Source: Chlamydiota bacterium (GTDB lineage: Bacteria; Chlamydiota; Chlamydiia; Chlamydiales; Rhabdochlamydiaceae). From it: a DNA stretch of 5,873 nt. The position numbers and the translations under genes are program-made. Under the pieces are notes generated by a model, which worked only from the letters and a program-made list of their open reading frames with translations, made no database searches and was not told where the DNA came from. Shown in pieces: positions 1-5,867 of the stretch. Where the stretch lies: positions 1 to 5,873 of the forward strand of contig DAIEPN010000139.1 of the NCBI GenBank assembly GCA_027348355.1. Direction: 5' to 3'. Position 1 is the stretch's first letter, and the number at the start of each line of letters is the position of its first letter.

Positions 1-2
1 TT

Positions 3-845
3 CGAGTTTTCTTAAGTGAAGATTTAGCTAAACAGAACAATAAAAAATTCTCTGAAGAGATCCAAAAAGTTGCTATCGATACAGCTAAAATGTTTAAAGA
101 AAAGGCTCTTGACCTGAACACTACACAATTCTATGGGATCGCAACAGAAGCTTACCGCTCTGCGTTAAATGGGGAAGAACTAGTAAGACGTTATCATGCC
201 GAGCTGTCCATCCCTGTAAACATTGTCTCCAAAGAAGAAGAAGGGAAGTTCAGTTTTTTGACTCTGGCTATGCAAAGTAAAGTAGATCCTAATCAAATGA
301 TCTGCTGGGACATTGGAGGAGGGAGCATTCAAGTTACGTACCTAAATCAAGAAGGAGAACTGAGGATTTATCATGCTCCTTATGGAAGGCTCTCTACAAA
401 AAATGCGTTACTTACCCATGTTAAAAATAATGATCATAAAAAAGAGGCTTCTTTTCTTAACCCAGTCTCACTTACAGAATGGAAAAGCTACTTGGAATTT
501 ATGTATTCGGCCTTACCTTCTGCTCCTCAAGATCTCTTAGATAAAATCAAAGATCCTAACGTGCAAATCATTGGAGTGGCTGGGCATCCTCCAGAACTTG
601 CACACCTTGGCATGTACCAAATAAAACATCTTATAGAAGTTCGTGATCGATACTTAAATAAATCAGACGAAGAGCTAACTCAAGATCTCCCTTTTTTTTC
701 AGCTCCGCATGCTGTGAGCGATCTCATCTTAGTTCACGCTATTATGGAAAAGCTTGGAATCGACAAGATTTCTTATTTCAATACAAGAGGGAGTTCTAAT
801 AGTATGGCTTTACTGACCTCAGAAGATCTCTGGCGTGATAAGTAA
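3..845 (+). CDS. Ppx/GppA family exopolyphosphatase/pppGpp phosphohydrolase, 5'-truncated by the window edge
   Basis: Phosphatase of the exopolyphosphatase/guanosine-pentaphosphatase family (ASKHA/actin-like ATPase fold), expected to act in the cytoplasm on polyphosphate or (p)ppGpp. The frame is open from the first full codon at 3; the first in-window ATG at 90 is internal, because the codons before it read RVFLSEDL and continue the family pattern. The start and the N-terminal phosphate-binding motif therefore lie before the window. Visible family motifs are GIATEAYRSALNG (about 138-176), the acidic EEEGKFSF stretch (about 234-257), the glycine-rich phosphate-binding loop WDIGGGS (306-326) and a late VAGHPPELAH segment (about 576-606). 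About 280 residues are visible, which fits the single-module, short form of the family rather than the E. coli type with an extra C-terminal HD-like domain. The TAA stop abuts a hairpin shared with the convergent gene. Family assignment is firm; whether polyphosphate or pppGpp is the substrate cannot be told. Confidence 0.88.
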   Translation, partial: RVFLSEDLAKQNNKKFSEEIQKVAIDTAKMFKEKALDLNTTQFYGIATEAYRSALNGEELVRRYHAELSIPVNIVSKEEEGKFSFLTLAMQSKVDPNQMICWDIGGGSIQVTYLNQEGELRIYHAPYGRLSTKNALLTHVKNNDHKKEASFLNPVSLTEWKSYLEFMYSALPSAPQDLLDKIKDPNVQIIGVAGHPPELAHLGMYQIKHLIEVRDRYLNKSDEELTQDLPFFSAPHAVSDLILVHAIMEKLGIDKISYFNTRGSSNSMALLTSEDLWRDK

Positions 846-876
846 AAAGAGCCATTTTACATGTAAAAATGGCTCT
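844..876 (-). terminator. Rho-independent terminator between convergent genes
   Basis: A perfect 11-bp stem (848-858 with 866-876, arms reading AGAGCCATTTT and AAAATGGCTCT) encloses a 7-nt loop. On the minus strand it is followed by a run of five T's (848-844, the first lying in the stem base). This is the expected end of transcription for the minus-strand gene that stops at 904. The T-run overlaps the TAA stop of the plus-strand phosphatase gene. On the plus strand the hairpin is followed by mixed sequence, not T's, so it is at best a weak terminator in that direction. Confidence 0.8.
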
Positions 877-903
877 AATGTAAAATAGTTATCTCTAGTT
901 ACA

Positions 904-1674
904 TTATTCGTTATCTTCTGAGGCGACTACAGGAACAATAAAACTTTTTATAAGTTCGCAATCCTTTAGCAAAGATGGGTAGAGATCTAATTCTTTACGG
1001 CCTTCGGCAAGCAGCTCAATAGAATTTTTCTTAGGATTTTTTACTACTATACCTATAATATATTTTTTTATCGGATACATAAGTATAGTCCCACAAATAG
1101 ATAGACCGCCTTCTACATCTTCAAAATTAAACCAAACTCCATCAGCAATTGAATCTGCATCCAAACTTTTTAAAGGCCTCTCTCCAAATAAATCTTCTTT
1201 TATCAAATCGAATTTTTCCTGAAAATCCTTCATTTCTATAGAACGTTTTGTCCATTTAAACGCGTAAATTAAACATTCTCTTCCATTGTCTTGGTTTATT
1301 AATCGAAAATTGTAATCATGCTCATCATCTACACTGAGAGATATATCAGAATTTATATTCACAGTAGGCCAAGATAAATGCCAGCACACTCCGGGGTTAG
1401 TCATCTTGATCCCATGTTTAAAAAAACCTTTATAAACTGAAATACTAAAATCGGTGAACTCAGTTTTTTTTGCTACCTCCAAAGGATCAAAATCTTTCCC
1501 TGAAAGAGAAACAACAGCATTGGATAAACATTCGACTTTCACCCCTTCTCGAGACCAGTAATGAGTTATTGGGAATGATACTTTCTGATTCTCTTGTAGC
1601 TCTTTTTTCGAATGATTGGCACATAGACAGCTGCTTCCCATTGCTACTGCTGCCAAAAACATTTTTCTAAACAT
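904..1674 (-). CDS. Putative exported protein of unknown function
   Basis: I do not recognise this 256-residue protein. It begins with a short basic N-region (MFRK), a hydrophobic small-residue core and a likely signal peptidase I site after CLCA (about residue 19). The mature part of about 237 residues is probably periplasmic, surface-bound or secreted. No good lipobox precedes the two early cysteines. The remainder is mixed polar/hydrophobic with alternating short strands (for example KYIIGIVVKN), suggesting a beta-rich soluble fold with no further membrane helix. The start at 1674 is supported by AGAGG at 1684-1680, five bases upstream. The gene lies 68 bp downstream of the kinase gene on the same strand. 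No clear terminator is seen in that gap, so read-through from the amino-sugar unit is possible, but a separate promoter is equally likely. It ends at the hairpin at 844-876. The gene call is firm; the function is unknown. Confidence 0.82.
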   Translation of the reverse strand: MFRKMFLAAVAMGSSCLCANHSKKELQENQKVSFPITHYWSREGVKVECLSNAVVSLSGKDFDPLEVAKKTEFTDFSISVYKGFFKHGIKMTNPGVCWHLSWPTVNINSDISLSVDDEHDYNFRLINQDNGRECLIYAFKWTKRSIEMKDFQEKFDLIKEDLFGERPLKSLDADSIADGVWFNFEDVEGGLSICGTILMYPIKKYIIGIVVKNPKKNSIELLAEGRKELDLYPSLLKDCELIKSFIVPVVASEDNE

Positions 1675-1742
1675 AGAAACCTCTTCTAAGGTTTTAGCTA
1701 AACAGCATAAATTACAAAAAATTTTCTCTACAGAAGTTTTCT

Positions 1743-2750
1743 TTACATACTAGGATCTAAAGAAAAATTCTTAGAAAGAACTTGCTTTATGACAAGGGTA
1801 GTCACTTCAGAGTCTTGCAAATTCACAAGAGACAAATTGTTGTAATTTTCCTCTAAAATCTTCTGTTCAATTAGATTATAGAAATAGGCAGATTTAAAAA
1901 TCCCACCATAGAGATAAGCCTTTGGCTCTTGCAGATCAAGTTTTGTGAGAACAGTCAAAAGAAGCTTGGCTAGATGAGCACTTGCGTCCTTGAGTATCTC
2001 CATGGAGATAACATCTTCTTTCTCCGCTTCTTCAAGTACGTAGACTGCAAGCGAGGCAATTTCGGTAGCAGAGATCTCAGCTTTATTTACAGAAGAGATA
2101 AGAAACATAAGAGATTCCTTCTGGAAATGTTTATAAAGAGCCTTAGATAGTGATGTCGTCTCCCCCCAGCCATATTCATAGGCAAGTACAGCTTTTAGAG
2201 CTTGCAACCCAATGTAATGACCACTTCCTTCATCACCTAAAAAACGCCCGAGCCCACCACACCTTTGGATTTGAGAGCCCTTCTTTCCAAGACAAATTGC
2301 CCCCGTTCCACAAATGAGCACCGCTCCCTCTTCTCCTGTAAGCTGTAAAAGAAGATCTGCGTCAGAGCAGAGTAAGATATTTTCTCTTTGAAAGCCAAGT
2401 CTACATAAGATAGTGATAAAATCTTCTCTAGCATTTGCGGTTCCCGTACCTGCAGCGCCGCAGACGAGTAAAATTTCCGGGAACAGCTCCTGTAAAGAAG
2501 ATCCTAACGCTTGTGCACTTTGAAACATCTCCTGAAAATGCTCTAGAACAGCTTCCTTTTTAAGGTTAGTAAGATTGCCGGCTTTCCCTCTGAGAGCTGG
2601 AAGAAATAATAAATCTTTTGAGATGGGTATGACCTCTCCTTCTTTCGTGAAGAGTTGAAAAGCGATCTTCGATGCACCAGCATCTATACAAGCAATCACT
2701 TTTACGCTAGGTAGGCGTTGTATAAAACGGGCTACTAATTGATTTTCCAT
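1743..2750 (-). CDS. BadF/BadG/BcrA-type ATPase, probable N-acetylglucosamine (or glucosamine) kinase
   Basis: Predicted cytoplasmic sugar kinase of 335 residues that would phosphorylate GlcNAc or glucosamine at the 6-OH with ATP. ASKHA-fold motifs appear in order: phosphate-1 loop CIDAGASK (residues 21-28), GAAGTGT (98-104), the catalytic-aspartate region SDADLLLQL (129-137, Asp130 the likely base), phosphate-2 loop ICGTGAICLG (146-155) and the hallmark GGLGRFLGDEGSGHYIG (165-181), which closely follows the GGWGxxxGDEGSxYWIG pattern of NAGK-type kinases. A late YLYGGIFKS segment fits the adenosine site. Its length is normal for the family. The ATG at 2750 has AGAGG at 2760-2756 five bases upstream and lies inside the 3' end of the PIG-L gene (16-nt overlap), implying translational coupling. 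The neighbouring transporter and PIG-L protein support an amino-sugar substrate; the family also includes other kinases and the BadF activators, so the exact sugar is an inference. Confidence 0.88.
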   Translation of the reverse strand: MENQLVARFIQRLPSVKVIACIDAGASKIAFQLFTKEGEVIPISKDLLFLPALRGKAGNLTNLKKEAVLEHFQEMFQSAQALGSSLQELFPEILLVCGAAGTGTANAREDFITILCRLGFQRENILLCSDADLLLQLTGEEGAVLICGTGAICLGKKGSQIQRCGGLGRFLGDEGSGHYIGLQALKAVLAYEYGWGETTSLSKALYKHFQKESLMFLISSVNKAEISATEIASLAVYVLEEAEKEDVISMEILKDASAHLAKLLLTVLTKLDLQEPKAYLYGGIFKSAYFYNLIEQKILEENYNNLSLVNLQDSEVTTLVIKQVLSKNFSLDPSM

Positions 2751-3811
2751 GGATGCCTCTTTTGGATGGATTCGGCATAAGAGAGAAACTCTTCTATATT
2801 CATCTCTTTAATGAGGATGAGCCCTTGTGTATCTTGCAGCTGCTCTCTAAAAAGTTCTTTTTCAAGAAGGGACCTCAGTTTTTGATAGTGCTCTTTTTGG
2901 ATCTTTGTAGCGAGTTCAGAAAAAGGACCTTCATATTCTGAGGAAGGATATAAGGCATCGAATTGACTCTGATAACAAAAGTAAAAGGCCTTAGATTGTT
3001 CTATCAAATCTTGTTCTTTTACGGGGAAATAATGCGTAGCCTCTAAAAGGGTGAATTTGCTCCATACATTTCGATATCCCCAAATTTTTACATTTGAAAG
3101 ATTTTTTACTGCTTTGAGAGCACAGGCTATGACTTGAAGAACTTTATGATGTGTCTCGGGACCTGTTTCAAATGGATCCATAGCAAGGGTCAAAATATCA
3201 GGCGAAAATTTCTCAACTTCCTTTGCTAGAACATCAATATCTTCTGAAGCTTTTGTAAGATCTTGGTAAAACTTGGATCTCATGTGAAGAACTTGACTAT
3301 ATGAGAGGCCCATTAGTTTCCAAAGGCGATCCTCTTCCGTTTCTCGAACAAAAGTTTTCAGTAGATCGATCCATGGATGTATTTTCCCTTCTTCTAAAGA
3401 TTGCAGGATACTCGGGATTTCGTCTTCTGACTCAGGAAATGCAAGAAAAAATTTGCATTGCAAAAGAGCTGCTTCTAGCTGAAACATTTCTTTTTCATTA
3501 TTTTGGAAGTAGGCTTTAGAAAAATCTTCAAGCAGATCCGCATAGCTTTTTCGTTTTTTGTGTAAAACATTTTTTTCTAAAAGCTGCTTTACAAAAGACT
3601 TCCGTACAGAATTGATCCCACTTGTAACACAAAGGACTCTCTGAGGATAATTTTTTATCTTCTGCAAAATGGGAAAATAAGAAAGCATGATATCATCATG
3701 ATGCGGGGTCGTATGTAAAATCCTGCAAGGAGAGGAAAAAAATTCTTTTCCTTTTCTGATTTTCTGCATGATCTGCGTTTTGTCTAAAACTTCTTCCTCT
3801 ATGCTTTCCAA
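2735..3811 (-). CDS. PIG-L/LmbE-like protein matching the C-terminal half of Bacteroidetes NagB-PIG-L fusion proteins
   Basis: Predicted cytoplasmic zinc-dependent hydrolase of the PIG-L/LmbE class, probably an amino-sugar N-deacetylase. Numbering from the TTG at 3811 (358 residues), the metal/catalytic signature is TPHHDDIM: His37 and Asp40 fit metal ligands and Asp39 the general base, replacing the usual AHPDDE. The third metal ligand is likely His221 in GPETHHKV. Other conserved-looking blocks are WGYRNVWSKF and SEYEGPFSELATKIQKEHY. From memory, these blocks run in the same order in the C-terminal half of about 650-residue Bacteroidetes proteins annotated as glucosamine-6-phosphate deaminase; their N-terminal NagB domain is absent here. 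An in-frame TTG at 3829 would give 364 residues, but AGGAGG at 3821-3816, directly after the symporter stop, points to 3811. The ATG at 3769 would still keep the metal motif. The gene overlaps the kinase start by 16 nt. The substrate (GlcNAc, GlcNAc-6-P or an oligosaccharide) is unknown. Confidence 0.82.
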   Translation of the reverse strand: MESIEEEVLDKTQIMQKIRKGKEFFSSPCRILHTTPHHDDIMLSYFPILQKIKNYPQRVLCVTSGINSVRKSFVKQLLEKNVLHKKRKSYADLLEDFSKAYFQNNEKEMFQLEAALLQCKFFLAFPESEDEIPSILQSLEEGKIHPWIDLLKTFVRETEEDRLWKLMGLSYSQVLHMRSKFYQDLTKASEDIDVLAKEVEKFSPDILTLAMDPFETGPETHHKVLQVIACALKAVKNLSNVKIWGYRNVWSKFTLLEATHYFPVKEQDLIEQSKAFYFCYQSQFDALYPSSEYEGPFSELATKIQKEHYQKLRSLLEKELFREQLQDTQGLILIKEMNIEEFLSYAESIQKRHPWKIN

Positions 3812-3815
3812 AACC

Positions 3816-3821
3816 CCTCCT
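3816..3821 (-). promoter_or_regulatory. Strong Shine-Dalgarno (AGGAGG) that decides the PIG-L gene start
   Basis: AGGAGG follows the symporter TAA stop (3824-3822) without a gap and precedes the TTG at 3811 by four bases. The longer in-frame start (TTG at 3829) would place this site inside the coding region, so 3811 is preferred. The arrangement suggests that ribosomes finishing the symporter reinitiate on the PIG-L gene. A break in the symporter frame could therefore lower expression of the genes behind it. Confidence 0.65.
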
Positions 3822-5135
3822 TTATGCAAATAGCTCTTTAGATTCTTGTGCTACAGGGGATCCCGTCGTACAGGTTATAAAACTTACTGTAGTCCCAAAC
3901 ACCATCCACCATGGCCAAGCAATTTGGATATCTAGCCATTTTGGGAGAAAGGCTGGCTGCAAAAGTAATACCACAATGGGTCCTACTATTAATGCTAAAA
4001 TCGCACTTTTGGTATTTCCTCTTTTTGTAAAAATTCCAGATAGAAATACACCTAAGAGACCACTGTATGCGTACGTCATCACACCTAATGCAAATCCAAG
4101 GAGAGTACTATTTTTTGGATCATATGTAAAAGCTGCAAGTATAGCAAATAACATAAGAGCACCCCCTGCTATAGCAACTCCCACCCTACCGCTCTTAAGG
4201 CTCTCTTGCATTTCTGCCTCTTTACTACCAAAAAACTCATTTTTAATAGGCCTCCACACATCTGCAACAGCACTGGATGCCATAGCATTAATGGCTGAAT
4301 CTAAAGATCCCATACATACAGCGAACAGCCCTGCAATAGCAAGCCCTGAGAGACCCGCAGGAAGATAAGAAATTAAAAATTGTGGATAGACAAGTTCGCT
4401 ATGTACAAATTGTGCAGCTTTGTCTCCCATTACATCTGGCTGATTAAAAAGATAAAGTAAAAGACCTATAGACATGAAAAGAGCCACTACAAAAACAGAA
4501 ATAAAAATAGACGATACAAGAGAAAAACCACCTTTCCATGCTGATTTACAAGTAAGCATCCTTTGTACTAAATCATGGTCGACACCATAGCTTGCAATGT
4601 TCAAAAAAACAATCGCAAAAGTTCCTGTCAGAAGTGTATAAGGAGAAGATAAATTCCATTCATTATGGATCACAGTCAATTTTGAAGTTCCCTCATGTAT
4701 TCCAGAAGAAGAAGCTAAACGAGAAAAGATCTCAGAAAAGGAAAGAGGAATCTCATGTAGTAAAAATCCAATCGAGATTACAATCGTTGCTAGCACGATA
4801 CTAAATTGTAGGACATCTGTCCAAATCACAGCGCGAATTCCTCCGAAAAGAGTGTATGCAGTTCCAACTATTCCCAAAACAAGAATGATCAGGGAAAGCT
4901 CTTCAAAATTCGGATAGGAACCTCCATGTATTAGCAAAGATGCGCCAAGCGCTGCTGCAAAAAGTCTAGCTCCAGAAGCAAACAGTCTACCAAATAAAAA
5001 CGAGATCCCTGCAAGAATGCGAACTCTAACCCCAAAGCGACCTTCTAAATATCCGTATATCGTCAGCGTATTAGTTGAATAAAAAATAGGAATGAGAAAA
5101 TAAGCAATTACAAAAGCACCTATGATTCCCCCCAC
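3822..5135 (-). CDS. C-terminal fragment of the SSS symporter (up to 437 residues)
   Basis: Open from a GTG at 5135, inside the G-tract region, to TAA at 3822. No Shine-Dalgarno site was seen before that GTG, so independent initiation is doubtful. It carries the family landmarks: FASGARLFAAALG (about residues 52-64), the SSS signature GGIRAVIWTDVLQ (98-110), GVDHDLVQRMLTCKSAWKGG (184-203) and the Na2-site helix GLFAVCMGSLDSAINA (269-284). About ten further hydrophobic segments follow normal SSS spacing. Sequence conservation across the whole fragment argues that the gene was intact until very recently. Confidence 0.6.
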   Translation of the reverse strand: MGGIIGAFVIAYFLIPIFYSTNTLTIYGYLEGRFGVRVRILAGISFLFGRLFASGARLFAAALGASLLIHGGSYPNFEELSLIILVLGIVGTAYTLFGGIRAVIWTDVLQFSIVLATIVISIGFLLHEIPLSFSEIFSRLASSSGIHEGTSKLTVIHNEWNLSSPYTLLTGTFAIVFLNIASYGVDHDLVQRMLTCKSAWKGGFSLVSSIFISVFVVALFMSIGLLLYLFNQPDVMGDKAAQFVHSELVYPQFLISYLPAGLSGLAIAGLFAVCMGSLDSAINAMASSAVADVWRPIKNEFFGSKEAEMQESLKSGRVGVAIAGGALMLFAILAAFTYDPKNSTLLGFALGVMTYAYSGLLGVFLSGIFTKRGNTKSAILALIVGPIVVLLLQPAFLPKWLDIQIAWPWWMVFGTTVSFITCTTGSPVAQESKELFA

Positions 5136-5377
5136 ATAAGAATCAAGTAAGATAGGTCTCCTTTAAAAGCTTCTTGTGGAGCTCCTAAAAAGGTAACTGC
5201 AGAAAGAGAGGATGCTAAGATCGAAATAGCAACCGCCCATGTAGGCATATTACGATTCCCTAGAAAAAAACTACGATCTCCTTTTTGTCTTCCAGAAGCT
5301 AAGCTTCCAATAACAAGCACCGCGATAAAATATGAAGCAATGACGGCCCAATCAAGTAAGGCAAATGCTTTTGTCAT
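5120..5377 (-). CDS. N-terminal fragment of the SSS symporter (85 residues)
   Basis: This is the piece produced if the frame is read literally. It holds two predicted membrane segments: residues about 8-27 (helix 1 of the family) and about 46-66, with the ILASSLSAVTFLGAPQEAF stretch that in SSS proteins forms the broken, ion- and substrate-binding helix. It stops at TAG after MWGES, just past the G6 tract. Alone it cannot form a transporter, but it carries residues the longer fragment needs, so separate translation of both pieces is unlikely to replace the intact protein unless they assemble. Confidence 0.6.
   Translation of the reverse strand: MTKAFALLDWAVIASYFIAVLVIGSLASGRQKGDRSFFLGNRNMPTWAVAISILASSLSAVTFLGAPQEAFKGDLSYLILMWGES
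5128..5133 (-). repeat. G6 homopolymer at the symporter frame break
   Basis: Six consecutive G's on the coding strand (C's on the plus strand) in the context ATGT-G6-AATC. A length of seven restores the symporter frame; six leads to TAG five codons after the ATG. Homopolymer G tracts are known slippage sites for both replication and transcription, and G-tract length variation is established for chlamydial pmp genes. At six to seven bases this tract is short for a fast switch. Confidence 0.75.
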
Positions 5378-5401
5378 GACATAAGTCTCCGTGTAAAAGA
5401 A

Positions 5402-5490
5402 AAGAAATATTTCTTCTCACGGATGTTAGCAACAGGCTTAGTTTTCAGAAATGTATTTTTCGAAAAATTACTAAACCTCATTTCTAGAAA
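5402..5490. promoter_or_regulatory. Cluster of GAAA/TTTC palindromes upstream of the symporter unit; candidate operator region
   Basis: Within 90 bp upstream of the symporter start are two perfect 14-nt palindromes, AAGAAATATTTCTT (5402-5415, 25-38 bases before the ATG) and ATTTTTCGAAAAAT (5455-5468). There are also TTTCTAGAAA (5481-5490) and the odd palindrome TTTCAGAAA (5443-5451). They share GAAA/TTTC half-sites and could bind a dimeric regulator of the amino-sugar unit. A weak minus-strand promoter, TTGCTA (5432-5427) and TATTTC (5409-5404) with a 17-bp spacer, would overlap the first palindrome. AT-rich sequence makes some such palindromes by chance, so this is tentative. Confidence 0.3.
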
Positions 5491-5801
5491 CTTATTACAG
5501 AGATATTCACTTTCTATCTTGGATTGTTTTTTGAATCAAAATCTAGAGAAAATTCCTCGCAATCGTTTCTATAGTTTCTCTGTAGATTCGAATTCCAAAT
5601 CCTTTGACAAGTTACTTTCAAAGATTCTGGAAAAGGGCCCTTAACAGAGATCACTTCTAGTGAAAAACCCTCGCAGCCAATTGTTGATCCCACTCTTCTT
5701 GAGAGATAATCCTTAGCACTATATTGCTTACTCACGGCGTTGTTGCGTAATTAGCAAAAGAGGAAGTTGATGATAAGCAGCTTAGAGTTAAATATTTAAT
5801 T
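5491..5801. other. Stretch without a confident gene
   Basis: No convincing coding region was found. A minus-strand frame (5735-5514, GTG start, 73 codons) has no Shine-Dalgarno site and no recognisable motif, and a plus-strand frame (5423-5644) is equally featureless. Two short plus-strand stretches read like protein ends: 5608-5709, ending PTLLER before TAA, and 5751-5831, ending KKKGSYVD before TAG. They are in different frames, with stops between. They could be debris of a decayed gene or chance. Confidence 0.4.
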
Positions 5802-5867
5802 GATAAAAAGAAAGGCTCATACGTAGACTAGTTGGTTACTACACTAACTGAGAGCTACTTATGAGCC
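5802..5867 (-). terminator. Long stem-loop with minus-strand T-run; probable terminator for a gene beyond the right edge
   Basis: GGCTCATA (5814-5821) pairs perfectly with TATGAGCC (5860-5867). Inside it GTAG (5823-5826) pairs with CTAC (5855-5858), and AGTTGGT (5830-5836) pairs with ACTAACT (5843-5849) with one G-U, leaving a six-base loop. On the minus strand the stem is followed by TTTCTTTTTATC (5813-5802), the layout of an intrinsic terminator for a minus-strand gene ending to the right of the window. An alternative reading is a structured leader for a plus-strand gene starting at the ATG at 5861, inside the right arm. Confidence 0.5.

Larger units (their letters stand above)
3822..5377 (-). 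pseudogene. Sodium:solute symporter (SSS family), frame broken at a G6 tract; candidate amino-sugar importer
   Basis: Inner-membrane Na+-coupled transporter of the SSS family (LeuT-type fold, usually 13 helices), here in two overlapping frames. The start at 5377 has GGAG nine bases upstream (5390-5387). The first frame runs 85 codons to a TAG at 5120; the rest is open in another frame from 5135 to 3822. The junction is a run of six G's on the coding strand (5133-5128). A seventh G would give a continuous protein of about 518 residues reading LILMWGGIIGAF, normal for the family. All core SSS motifs survive on both sides, with no second stop or deletion, so the break is either recent, switchable, bypassed by slippage, or a sequencing error. 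Co-location with the kinase and PIG-L genes suggests import of GlcNAc, sialic acid or a related sugar; substrate cannot be read from sequence. This is the first gene of the unit. Confidence 0.85.

Noticed and set aside
23..35. 13-nt sequence TTTAGCTAAACAG, repeated at 1693-1705
   Set aside because: One copy is inside the phosphatase coding region and the other in a short gap; no further copies or flanking similarity were seen, so chance is likely.
1675..1742. Possible terminator or promoter between the kinase and the exported-protein gene
   Set aside because: There is a T-run on the minus strand but only a 4-bp stem before it, and no hexamer pair with good spacing; not strong enough to call.
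2237..2434. 65-codon minus-strand frame inside the kinase gene
   Set aside because: Lies across the diagnostic kinase loops, which are read in the other frame; a shadow of that gene.
3976..4368. 130-codon plus-strand frame inside the symporter
   Set aside because: Antisense to a strongly conserved SSS coding region, including the GSLDS motif; it is open only because of the codon use of the real gene.
5120..5137. Classic -1 frameshift heptamer (X XXY YYZ) at the symporter break
   Set aside because: In the zero frame the codons are TGG GGG GAA, which does not fit the heptamer; only a simpler single-tRNA slip on the G run or transcript slippage remains possible.
5423..5644. 73-codon plus-strand frame opposite the symporter leader
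   Set aside because: No recognisable motif and no clear ribosome site, and it overlaps the palindrome cluster.
5514..5735. 73-codon minus-strand frame with a GTG start
   Set aside because: No Shine-Dalgarno site, no motif or familiar composition, and an in-frame stop just upstream; a chance frame is the simpler explanation.
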